Of a DNA stretch of 64,000 bases, positions 26,920 to 34,497 are shown in pieces. A program made the translations under genes and the position numbers. Location of the stretch: NCBI GenBank assembly GCA_017547845.1, contig JAFYNZ010000028.1, positions 1-64,000 of the forward strand, read 5' to 3'. Numbering within the stretch: position 1 is the first letter of the stretch; every line of letters begins with the position of its first letter. The notes under the pieces are model-generated. The model worked only from the letters and a program-made list of their open reading frames with translations, was not told where the DNA came from and made no database searches. Origin of the DNA: Muribaculaceae bacterium (GTDB lineage Bacteria; Bacteroidota; Bacteroidia; Bacteroidales; Muribaculaceae).

Positions 26920-28959
26920 ATGAAAAAGCCAATTTTCGCTTATTTTATGGCAGCTACTATGTTATCAGCATCTATGGTCGCTACCTCTCAAGATGCGTCG
27001 GCTCAAAGCAACTACGATGCTCAGTTCGTCGACTACCCTTCTTACGCAGGCGACGACCTCGAAATGCGCGTTGACAAGTCGGGCACTCACTTCAAGCTTT
27101 GGAGTCCTAAAGCCGACAAGGTCAACCTCCATCTCTACAACGATGGTCGCACCGGCGAAGCCTACAAGACCATCGCCATGACTTTCAATAGCACAGACGG
27201 CACTTGGAGTGCTTCGGTTGCCGAGCAACTCTATGGCAAGTTCTACACTTTCCAGATTGAGCAAGGTGGCAAACTATACGCTGAAACTCCGGGCGTCTGG
27301 GCAAAAGCTGTAGGCGTAAACGGCAAACGCGCTGCTATCATCGACTTCGCCAACACCAACCCTGAGGGCTGGACTGAAGACCGCGGTCCTAAAGTGGACT
27401 ATTTCACCGATGTCATCATCTACGAAATGCACCACCGCGACATGTCGGTTCACACCAACTCAGGCATCGCCAACAAGGGTAAATTCCTCGCTCTCACCGA
27501 AGAAGGCGTACGCTCTCTCAACGGCGAGAAGACAGGCATCGACCACCTCAAAGAGCTCGGTATCACTCACGTGCATATCCTCCCTTCTTACGACTACAAC
27601 TCTGTCGACGAAACTCAACTCCCATCCAATGTTTACAACTGGGGCTACGACCCTATGAACTACAACACTCCGGAAGGCTCTTACTCTACCAACCCTTCCG
27701 ACCCTGAAACTCGCATCCGCGAAATGAAGGAGATGATTAAGGCACTCCACGATGCCGGCATCGGCGTTATCCTCGACGTTGTCTACAACCACACTGCCGA
27801 AAACGATGGCTCAAACTTCAACCTCACTGCTCCGGGCTACTACCACCGCCATTGGGAAGATGGCAACTATAGCGACGCTTCAGGTTGTAACAATGAGACA
27901 GCATCAGACCGTCAACAAATGCGCAACTACATCATCAACTCTACCAAATATTGGGTTAACGAATACCACATCGACGGCTTCCGTTTCGACCTCATGGCTA
28001 TCCACGACATCGAAACGATGAACCAAGTCGCTGCCGAACTCAAGAAAATCGACCCACGCATCTTCGTTTACGGCGAAGGTTGGACATGTGGCGACTCTCC
28101 TCTCAAGGTCGAAAAGCGTGCACTCAAAGAGCATGTATCGCAGATGTCGGGCATCGCAGTATTCAGCGACGACCTACGCGACGCAGTCAAAGGCCACTAC
28201 TCTAATGCTGCCGACCGTGGTTTTGCATCAGGCAAACCGGGCAATGAAGAGACTGTCAAGATTGGTATCGTAGCTGCTACTGCTCACCCACAAGTTGACT
28301 ACAGCAAGGGCCAAAACTCAAAGTTCCCTTACGCTGCATCACCACAAATGATTGTCAACTACGTATCATGCCACGACGACCTCTGTCTCACCGACAAGCT
28401 TCGCCTCTCAATGCCTGACGCTACAGATGCTGAACGCATGGCTGTCGCTAAACTCGCACAGACTATCGTCTTCACATCACAAGGCACACCGTTCATGTTC
28501 TGCGGCGAAGAAATCTTCCGTGACAAGAAAGGCATCCACAACACCTACAATCAGCCTGACCACGTCAACGCTATCGACTGGAACCTCAAAGCGACAAACA
28601 AAGACCAATTCAACTACTACAAAGGTCTCATCGCTCTCCGCAAGGCTCACCCTGCATTCCGTATGCCGACTGCCGAAATGATTGCAAAGCACATCGTTTT
28701 CGACAAAATCGACTCTGAAAAGCAACCAAACCTCATCGCTTACTCTCTCGTTGACAACGCCAACGGCGACAGCTGGAAAGAGATTAAAGTCGTGCTCAAT
28801 GGTGCAGCCACAGCTCAAGAAGTGAAGATTAAGAAAGGCGACTGGATGATCGTAGCACAAGACGGCAAAATCTGCCCTGAAGGCCAACTCGGCACTACCA
28901 AGGGTGGCAAAATCACCGTTGCTCCTTACTCAGCACTCATCATCGCCCGCACAAAATAA
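26920..28959 (+). CDS. pulA: Type I pullulanase (GH13), exported
   Basis: The frame opens upstream at 26818, but the start at 26920 gives a proper signal peptide (MKKPIFAYFMAATMLSASMV, cleavage after about 29), so 679 residues. A CBM48-type domain (about 50-145, FKLWSPKADKVNLHLY) precedes the GH13 barrel: DVVYNHTAE (region I), GFRFDLMAIHD with the nucleophile Asp (II), VYGEGW with the acid Glu (III), VSCHDD (IV). YNWGYDPMNYNTPEGSY is the signature of type I pullulanases, which cut alpha-1,6 links in pullulan and branched starch. No SusC/D genes are adjacent, so it is not in a starch utilisation locus here. Probably periplasmic. Confidence 0.95.
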   Translation: MKKPIFAYFMAATMLSASMVATSQDASAQSNYDAQFVDYPSYAGDDLEMRVDKSGTHFKLWSPKADKVNLHLYNDGRTGEAYKTIAMTFNSTDGTWSASVAEQLYGKFYTFQIEQGGKLYAETPGVWAKAVGVNGKRAAIIDFANTNPEGWTEDRGPKVDYFTDVIIYEMHHRDMSVHTNSGIANKGKFLALTEEGVRSLNGEKTGIDHLKELGITHVHILPSYDYNSVDETQLPSNVYNWGYDPMNYNTPEGSYSTNPSDPETRIREMKEMIKALHDAGIGVILDVVYNHTAENDGSNFNLTAPGYYHRHWEDGNYSDASGCNNETASDRQQMRNYIINSTKYWVNEYHIDGFRFDLMAIHDIETMNQVAAELKKIDPRIFVYGEGWTCGDSPLKVEKRALKEHVSQMSGIAVFSDDLRDAVKGHYSNAADRGFASGKPGNEETVKIGIVAATAHPQVDYSKGQNSKFPYAASPQMIVNYVSCHDDLCLTDKLRLSMPDATDAERMAVAKLAQTIVFTSQGTPFMFCGEEIFRDKKGIHNTYNQPDHVNAIDWNLKATNKDQFNYYKGLIALRKAHPAFRMPTAEMIAKHIVFDKIDSEKQPNLIAYSLVDNANGDSWKEIKVVLNGAATAQEVKIKKGDWMIVAQDGKICPEGQLGTTKGGKITVAPYSALIIARTK

Positions 28960-29042
28960 TCGCCACATAAGTCAATTAGATTACACAAAAAATACACTAC
29001 TCAGTGTAAACTATCAAAAGAAAGTATCTTTCCCTTAATAAA

Positions 29043-29076
29043 AAAAGTCTCGACACAACTCTGTGCCGAGACTTTT
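29043..29076. terminator. Terminator between pullulanase and SPFH genes
   Basis: AAAAGTCTCG (29043-29052) pairs with CGAGACTTTT (29067-29076), with an inner CACA/TGTG helix. It serves the converging genes on both strands. Confidence 0.85.
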
Positions 29077-29106
29077 CTATATCATAAAGATTATAACTCA
29101 ATAAAT

Positions 29107-29142
29107 ACTATCTATACTATCTATACTATCTATACTGTCTAT
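29107..29142. repeat. Four tandem 9-bp repeats (ACTATCTAT)
   Basis: Three exact ACTATCTAT units and a fourth with one change (ACTGTCTAT), then ACTATT and a copy of the 21-bp motif (29149-29169) that is also at 26195. A microsatellite-like tract beyond the 3' end of the SPFH gene. Confidence 0.8.
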
Positions 29143-29174
29143 ACTATTGCTACTATAAATACTATCCCTCAAGT

Positions 29175-30140
29175 TTACTGCTTGAAGAGCTCTTTGATTG
29201 AGCCGATTGAGCCGAGCACGCCTGATGCTTCGTATGGCACATAGACTGTCTTGTTGTCCTGACCTGATGTCATCTCCTTGAGTGTCTCGATGTATTTCAT
29301 TGCGAGCATGTAGGTCGCAGGATCGGTCTGCGATTCTTTGATGGCTTCTGCGACACGACGGATAGCTTCTGCTTCTGCTTCTGCCACAAGCACCTTGGCG
29401 CGTGATTCACCTTCAGCCTTGAGAATTTCTGCTTGCTTCACAGCTTCTGCTTGGTTGATTTGCGACTGTTTTTCACCTTCCGAACGCAAGATGAGCGATT
29501 TCTTTTCACCCTCAGCATTAAGGATTTCAGCACGACGATTACGTTCTGCCTGCATCTGTTTTTCCATGGCTACGCGCACACTTTCAGGAGGCGTAATATC
29601 TTGAAGTTCAACACGGTTTACCTTTACACCCCACTTGTTGGTAGCTTCATCAAGGATAGCTTGCAACTTAGAGTTGATGGTGTCGCGTGATGTGAGCGTT
29701 TCGTCAAGTTCGAGTTCACCGATGACGTTACGAAGCGATGTCTGTGTCAACTTTTCGATTGCGTTAGGGAGGTTTTCGATTTCATAGACCGACTTTTTCG
29801 GATCGACGATTTGGAAGTAGATCAAGGCGTTGATTTCTGTCGTCACGTTATCCTTGGTGATCACTTGCTGAGATGGAAAGTCATAGACTTGCTCACGAAG
29901 GTCGATTACGGAAGTCGACACGATGCGTGCATAGTTGCCCACCATGTTGCGAGTGTAGACCATCTTCGGCTTATCGATAAACGGCCAGATGATGTTCAAG
30001 CCCGGAGGCAGCACTGCATGAAAGCGACCAAGACGCTCGATAACGCGTGTTTCAGACTGTGGCACTACCTTAACACCGGCAGACACCAACGCTATCACTA
30101 TAAAGGCCAGTATGCCTAATAAAACCATAGAACTTGTCAT
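29175..30140 (-). CDS. SPFH/band 7 membrane protein (stomatin/QmcA type)
   Basis: 321 residues. One N-terminal membrane helix (about 5-24), then the band 7 domain starting VVPQSETRVIERLGRFHAVLPPGLNIIWPF, and a coiled-coil rich C-terminal half with repeated EILNAEGEKKSLI and EAEAEA blocks used for ring assembly. ITPPESVRVAMEKQMQAERNRRA is the classic stomatin segment. Such proteins form cages in membrane microdomains. The gene follows an NfeD-type gene by 13 bp; the two families act together and are coupled in most bacteria. Confidence 0.95.
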   Translation of the reverse strand: MTSSMVLLGILAFIVIALVSAGVKVVPQSETRVIERLGRFHAVLPPGLNIIWPFIDKPKMVYTRNMVGNYARIVSTSVIDLREQVYDFPSQQVITKDNVTTEINALIYFQIVDPKKSVYEIENLPNAIEKLTQTSLRNVIGELELDETLTSRDTINSKLQAILDEATNKWGVKVNRVELQDITPPESVRVAMEKQMQAERNRRAEILNAEGEKKSLILRSEGEKQSQINQAEAVKQAEILKAEGESRAKVLVAEAEAEAIRRVAEAIKESQTDPATYMLAMKYIETLKEMTSGQDNKTVYVPYEASGVLGSIGSIKELFKQ

Positions 30141-30153
30141 AATATACTGATTT

Positions 30154-30600
30154 TTAAAAGTTTGTTTCTACATCTAATATAATGCTGTCATAGCCGACTA
30201 CTCTCACTTTGTCGCCTACTGAAAACGCACAGCCATCGACACTGCGAGCCTGCCAACGGTCGCCATCAACGCGTACTCGTCCGCAACCGCCGTCAGACGG
30301 GATTGCCTCCACAACCTCTGCCACGCGACCTCTAAGTGCGTCCATGTTGCTCACTCCTCTGTCATCAGATTTTCCACGACGGCTCTGCAAGCGTCTGATG
30401 AACGGAGCGAAGAAGATGAATGCAAGCACTGTGCCGAGCACCAACGCACCCAACTGCCATTCCAATCCGCCACCAAGCAGAGAGGCAACCATTGCCAACA
30501 ATGCTCCGACAGCCAAACAAAATGTCGCGATAAAACTTGTCAGCAATTCTACCAGAATTAGTAAGGCCGTAATAATAAGCCATATCAACCAACTGTCCAT
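30154..30600 (-). CDS. NfeD-family membrane protein
   Basis: 148 residues: two or three N-terminal helices (about 5-75, with VELLTSFIATFCLAVGALLAM), then an OB-fold NfeD C-terminal domain (about 85-146, LRGRVAEVVEAI, GRVRVDGDRWQARS, VGDKVRVVGYDSIILDV). This is the short form without the ClpP-class protease domain. It pairs with the SPFH protein in the same operon. Confidence 0.92.
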   Translation of the reverse strand: MDSWLIWLIITALLILVELLTSFIATFCLAVGALLAMVASLLGGGLEWQLGALVLGTVLAFIFFAPFIRRLQSRRGKSDDRGVSNMDALRGRVAEVVEAIPSDGGCGRVRVDGDRWQARSVDGCAFSVGDKVRVVGYDSIILDVETNF

Positions 30601-30626
30601 AATGTATTCGTATTAATTTGATAGTG

Positions 30627-30657
30627 CAAATATAGTGAATTTTTGCAGATTTCACAA
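30627..30657 (-). promoter_or_regulatory. nfeD-SPFH operon promoter
   Basis: Minus strand: TTTG (30657-30654), 19 nt, TATATTTG (30634-30627), 27 bp before the NfeD start; a full consensus match. Confidence 0.8.
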
Positions 30658-30801
30658 ATCCCGAAATCATTTTTCAAGCGTTTCACTATAAAAACATCCA
30701 AAAACACCAAATTTCAGTAAAAACCGCACCCTTTTTCATTAATAAATGTTAAGGTGTGGAAATTTTCCATTTACACTATTCGCAGTTTCAAAATTTATTA
30801 C

Positions 30802-30884
30802 TAACTTTGCATCGAGTTTTTCATGGTATTAGATTTTAAGGTTAACAATGAGATTGGTTGTCGAGAGACAATCAATTTTTTTTA
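30802..30884 (+). ncRNA. Candidate short transcript: promoter box plus terminator
   Basis: TAACTTTGCATCGAG (-7 box 30802-30809, TTCG at -33 is weak) is followed 43 nt later by ATTGGTTGTC (30853-30862), loop GAGA, GACAATCAAT (30867-30876) and a T8 run (30876-30883). The predicted RNA is about 70 nt. A 51-codon frame starts ATG at 30823 and runs to TAA at 30978 through the hairpin, so a small protein with an internal attenuator is an alternative. Nothing else is seen in 30885-30976. Confidence 0.45.
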
Positions 30885-30976
30885 TTTATACCCCAACCCT
30901 CAATTTAAACCCCTATCCTATTGCAGAATCTTATATATGGATAGTGAGGTTGTTCCACTTCTTGACCGACTCCTAT

Positions 30977-31012
30977 AAAAAATCGACCGCCTTGATTATC
31001 CAAGACGATCGA
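30977..31012 (-). terminator. tRNA-Arg terminator
   Basis: On the minus strand TCGATCGTCTTG (31012-31001) pairs with CAAGGCGGTCGA (30994-30983), 12 bp with two G-U pairs, followed by T6 (30982-30977). Confidence 0.85.
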
Positions 31013-31023
31013 GAGAAATCTGA

Positions 31024-31098
31024 TGGTACGCCCATGGGGAGTCGAACCCCAATCGAAGGAACCGGAATCCTTTATTCTATCCATTGAACTATAGGCGC
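31024..31098 (-). tRNA. tRNA-Arg (anticodon CCG)
   Basis: On the minus strand the acceptor GCGCCTA (31098-31092) pairs with TGGGCGT, discriminator A (31027) and encoded CCA (31026-31024). The anticodon stem AAGGA/TCCTT encloses TTCCGGT: anticodon CCG (Arg, CGG). The T arm TGGGGTTCGACTCCCCA is perfect. A TAACTTTG box lies at 31125-31118, 20 bp before the 5' end; it is divergent from ung. Confidence 0.95.
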
Positions 31099-31132
31099 AT
31101 AATATGCTAACGAGTAGCAAAGTTAGTGATTT

Positions 31133-31165
31133 TTTGCGTAATGTGGAATTTTTTGCCTAAATTTG
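31133..31165 (+). promoter_or_regulatory. ung promoter
   Basis: TTTG (31133-31136), 21 nt, TAAATTTG (31158-31165), ending 4 bp before the ATG. The message would be leaderless or nearly so. Confidence 0.7.
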
Positions 31166-31169
31166 TGCT

Positions 31170-31832
31170 ATGAATGTAAGAATAGAAGAGAGTTGGAAAC
31201 GACAACTGGCCGATGAGTTTGAAAAAGACTACTTCTACCGGTTGACGCAATGGCTACGCAACGAGTATGCCACTCAGACCATCTATCCACCGGGCAAAGA
31301 AATCTTTGCCGCTTTTGACGCATCGCCTTTTGATGCCACCAAGGTGGTCATCATCGGCCAAGACCCATACCACGGACCGGGTCAAGCCAACGGCCTTTGC
31401 TTCTCTGTGCGCGAAGGCATCGACATGCCTCCATCGCTGGTCAACATATTCAAAGAGGTAAGCGCCGATACAGGTGCTCCTATCCCTTCCAACGGCGACC
31501 TTTCGCGTTGGGCAAAGCAAGGCGTGCTGCTACTCAACACCACGCTGACAGTCAGAGCCCACACTCCGAAATCGCATAGTGGCAAAGGTTGGGAACGCTT
31601 CACCGACCGAGTGGTGCATGAACTCGCCGAAAATCGCGACAATCTGGTGTTCATCCTTTGGGGAGCCGATGCCAAGCGCAAGTGTGATTTCATCGATCGC
31701 TCGCGCCATCTGGTCCTCACTTCTGCCCACCCGTCGCCACTATCCTCCTATCGCGGATTTTTTGGCAACCACCACTTCTCTCTCGCCAACGATTATCTAA
31801 TTAAACACAATAAGCAACCCATAATCTGGTAA
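31170..31832 (+). CDS. ung: Uracil-DNA glycosylase
   Basis: 220 residues, family 1 UDG. GQDPYHGPGQANGLCFSV contains the water-activating Asp and the uracil-binding Tyr; LLLNTTLTVRAHTPKSH is motif two; HPSPLSSYRGFFG is the leucine-loop region with the catalytic His. It removes uracil from DNA to begin base excision repair. First gene of a four-gene run with very short gaps (6 bp, -4 bp, 19 bp). Confidence 0.98.
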   Translation: MNVRIEESWKRQLADEFEKDYFYRLTQWLRNEYATQTIYPPGKEIFAAFDASPFDATKVVIIGQDPYHGPGQANGLCFSVREGIDMPPSLVNIFKEVSADTGAPIPSNGDLSRWAKQGVLLLNTTLTVRAHTPKSHSGKGWERFTDRVVHELAENRDNLVFILWGADAKRKCDFIDRSRHLVLTSAHPSPLSSYRGFFGNHHFSLANDYLIKHNKQPIIW

Positions 31833-31838
31833 AACAAT

Positions 31839-32237
31839 ATGACACTCAACGAACGTATAGAAATAGCGCAGAAGCTTCGCGCACAAGGCCTTAATTGCTC
31901 TCAATGCGTAGCAATGGCATTTCCCGACATCCACAACCTCCCTGATGAAGTCATCGCCAAGCTGTCGATAGGTTTTGGTGGCGGCTTTGGTGGGCAAGGT
32001 GAAGTGTGCGGAGTCGTGAGCGGAATGACGATAATCGAGGGTTTCCGCAGCAACGGCGGTGCTAAAGACAAAATCACCGTCTACCCACGCGTTTCAAACC
32101 TTTCGGAGATTTTCAAGTCTAAACATTGCTCTATCATCTGTCGCGAGTTAAAAGGAATGACACCTCCTCGCCCATGCAACGAGCTCATCCTTAGCGGAAT
32201 AGAGATCCTTCACAATTTTATCAACGAGACAGAATGA
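31839..32237 (+). CDS. C_GCAxxG_C_C family protein
   Basis: 132 residues. The cysteine pattern LNCSQCVAMAF (about 20), GEVCGVVSGMTI (the GxxCGAxxG core, with V for A), HCSIIC and PPRPCNELI (four cysteine positions) matches the C_GCAxxG_C_C family (TIGR01909/DUF1440-type redox proteins), which has no proven biochemical role; metal or redox function is presumed. No signal peptide. It starts 6 bp after ung and overlaps the next gene by 4 bp (ATGA). Confidence 0.85.
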   Translation: MTLNERIEIAQKLRAQGLNCSQCVAMAFPDIHNLPDEVIAKLSIGFGGGFGGQGEVCGVVSGMTIIEGFRSNGGAKDKITVYPRVSNLSEIFKSKHCSIICRELKGMTPPRPCNELILSGIEILHNFINETE

Positions 32238-33505
32238 AGCGCTTCTTCGCCATCAGCATCGTCACAACTCTCCTAAGCATAACCCATCTGTATGCTCAGA
32301 AGATGAACACCGACACGCAAATTTTCCACCCCGATTTTCGCACACTGAAGGTCCAGGTGGAGAATGACTTCATGTCGCCACCTATCATTCATCTCAACGG
32401 CAACGATCGCATCACCATCATGTTCGATGAGTTGTCTGACGATGTCCGCTACATGCAGTATCGACTGGTACATTGCAACGCCGATTGGCAACCATCGATG
32501 CTACTCGACAGCGAGTTTGTCGATGGTTTCAACATTGCCAATGTCGACGACTACGCCTTCTCGAGCAACACCTTCATTCACTATGTCAACTATCTCATAA
32601 CCATACCCAACGACAATATCGCGCCACTTGTATCGGGCAATTATCTGCTACAAGTCTTTGACGAAAGCGACCCCGACGAGACGCTGCTTCAGGCACGTTT
32701 CTGCGTCGACGAAGCTCAGGTCACCGTCACAGGCGAAGCGACATCTCGCACCGACTTGGGTGTCAACGACATATTTCAGCAAGTCAATTTTTCGGTTGCA
32801 CAAAATCAGTATAAGATAACCGACCCATTCTCCGAACTTATAGCCGTCGTCGAGCAGAATGGACGCACCGACAATAGCGTCACTCTTCGCAATCCCCAAC
32901 GCATTCAAGCATCTCAGATCATCTATGAGCACTTGCCACAATTGATATTCAAGGCCGGCAACGAATTTCGACGATTTGAGACCGTACGCACCAACTATCC
33001 GGGCATGCACGTCGACTCCACACGCTACATCGGCAACTCCTACAATGCTTTCTTGCAAGTCGATGAAGAGAGAGCATCTGCCTCCTATCTCTTCGACCGC
33101 ACGCAAAATGGTCGCTACTGCATCGACGAATACAATTCCACCGACCCCAACCTCGGTGCCGACTACATCATGACACACTTCGCTCTCGATGTGCCTCAAG
33201 TAATGAATGCCGACATCTACATCAGTGGCGAACTATCGCTCAACCATTTTGACGATAGCAACAAGATGGAATACAACTACGACACCGGCCTCTACGAAAA
33301 AACGTTGCAACTCAAGCAAGGTTCCTACAACTATCAGTATCTTGCCGTGCCCCATCGTTCAGCCACGCCGATCGGCGACACTTCGCTGATAGAAGGCAAT
33401 CACTACGAGACAATCAACGAATACGTTATAAAAATTTATCATCACACTCCGGGCAGCCGTGCCGACCGACTCATTGGCTCATGCGTCGTCTACTCCGGAC
33501 TATAA
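32234..33505 (+). CDS. DUF5103 / type IX secretion system plug protein
   Basis: 423 residues with signal peptide (MKRFFAISIVTTLLSITHLYAQ). The body matches DUF5103: IFHPDFRTLKVQVENDFMSPPIIHL near the N-terminus, YRLVHCNADWQPS, SNTFIHYVNY and the late GSYNYQYL and HYETINEY segments. In Flavobacterium the corresponding Plug closes the periplasmic side of the SprA translocon. Its presence, with the M6 cargo at 19607, supports a working type IX system. Translationally coupled to the preceding gene by a 4-bp overlap. Confidence 0.88.
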   Translation: MKRFFAISIVTTLLSITHLYAQKMNTDTQIFHPDFRTLKVQVENDFMSPPIIHLNGNDRITIMFDELSDDVRYMQYRLVHCNADWQPSMLLDSEFVDGFNIANVDDYAFSSNTFIHYVNYLITIPNDNIAPLVSGNYLLQVFDESDPDETLLQARFCVDEAQVTVTGEATSRTDLGVNDIFQQVNFSVAQNQYKITDPFSELIAVVEQNGRTDNSVTLRNPQRIQASQIIYEHLPQLIFKAGNEFRRFETVRTNYPGMHVDSTRYIGNSYNAFLQVDEERASASYLFDRTQNGRYCIDEYNSTDPNLGADYIMTHFALDVPQVMNADIYISGELSLNHFDDSNKMEYNYDTGLYEKTLQLKQGSYNYQYLAVPHRSATPIGDTSLIEGNHYETINEYVIKIYHHTPGSRADRLIGSCVVYSGL

Positions 33506-33524
33506 ATCAACCCTTTTTCATCAA

Positions 33525-34115
33525 ATGATACAGATTAAAGACACTCTCGTAACTCTCGACCTCATAGAGCAATTTTTCCTCTGCGACCTTGACTCGTGCA
33601 AAGGCGAATGCTGCATCGAAGGAGATGCCGGCGCCCCAATCAGCAAAGAGGAATACGAAATCCTCAAGTCGCTCGTGCCTACCGTATGGGACGACCTCAC
33701 TCCGGCAGCCAAGCAGATTATCGAAGAGCAAGGCGTCGGCTACATCGACGAAGATGGCGACCTCGTGACATCAATTGTCAATGGTCGCGACTGCGTTTTC
33801 ACTACCTATGCACCAAACGGCATGTGCTACTGCGCTATCGAAAAAGCCTATCGCGAAGGACGCACAGACTTCTATAAACCGATATCCTGCCACCTCTACC
33901 CTGTCCGCCTCAATCGCTATCCCGATTTCACTGCCGTCAACTATCATAAGTGGAACATCTGCAAGTGTGCCGAAGTGCTCGGACGCAAAGAAAAAGTCAG
34001 AGCCTACCAATTCTTGCGCGAGCCTCTCGTGCGCCGATTCGGTCAAGAATGGTACGACGAGCTTTGCCTTGTCGCTAAAGAATACTTAGAGCAAAAAGAA
34101 GCAGGCAAAATATAA
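33525..34115 (+). CDS. DUF3109 family protein, cysteine-rich
   Basis: The frame opens at 33459 inside the plug gene, but ATG 33525 (19 bp after its stop) gives 196 residues beginning MIQIKDTLVTLDLIEQFF. Cysteines cluster as FLCDLDSCKGECCIEGD (about 17-33), NGRDCVF, GMCYCAIEKA, ISCHLYPVR and WNICKC: a pattern like the YkgJ/Fe-S or zinc-binding cluster proteins, with the CHLYPVR motif. DUF3109 has no assigned function. Last gene of the ung run. Confidence 0.88.
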   Translation: MIQIKDTLVTLDLIEQFFLCDLDSCKGECCIEGDAGAPISKEEYEILKSLVPTVWDDLTPAAKQIIEEQGVGYIDEDGDLVTSIVNGRDCVFTTYAPNGMCYCAIEKAYREGRTDFYKPISCHLYPVRLNRYPDFTAVNYHKWNICKCAEVLGRKEKVRAYQFLREPLVRRFGQEWYDELCLVAKEYLEQKEAGKI

Positions 34116-34252
34116 ACTGCTGTCATCATTAAAACGACAATTAACAGGATTGCATGGAATAAAATTGGTCTAATTTTCGCTTGAAAAACATATTATCACT
34201 ATCTTTAAGATTTATTAAGCAAAAATTATAAGACAAAATGTGAAAATATCGC

Positions 34253-34370
34253 TAACTTTGCAAGCGATTAGACATAGTTATTAACTGTGAACCTAGCATG
34301 TAAGAATTTATTTAGTTAAGCTAAAAAGGAAGCGTGAAGATTGTGAAATTATCCCGCTTCCTTTTGTTTT
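34253..34370 (+). ncRNA. Candidate small RNA of about 105 nt
   Basis: TAACTTTG (34253-34260) is a perfect -7 box (no clear -33). About 65 nt later AAAAGGAAGCG (34324-34334) pairs perfectly with CGCTTCCTTTT (34355-34365) and is followed by GTTTT. No start codon in between opens a frame of more than a few codons. The transcript would end 130 bp before cls, which has its own -7-like box TACCTTAG (about 34482-34489), so this is more likely an independent RNA than a cls leader, though an attenuated leader remains possible. Confidence 0.55.
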
Positions 34371-34497
34371 ATACAATTTTCGACAACTCCAAAACCTACC
34401 AAGTCTTTGAATCATAGACCTTTCAGCATCATTCCGTGGATTTTTAAAGCCAATTATTATTGCCATATCCGAAAAAATCACTACCTTAGTCGCGAAT

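Noticed and set aside
29107-29142. 9-bp repeats as a second CRISPR
   Set aside because: Units are contiguous with no spacers.
30848-31087. 79-codon frame
   Set aside because: Runs through the tRNA-Arg gene and its terminator.
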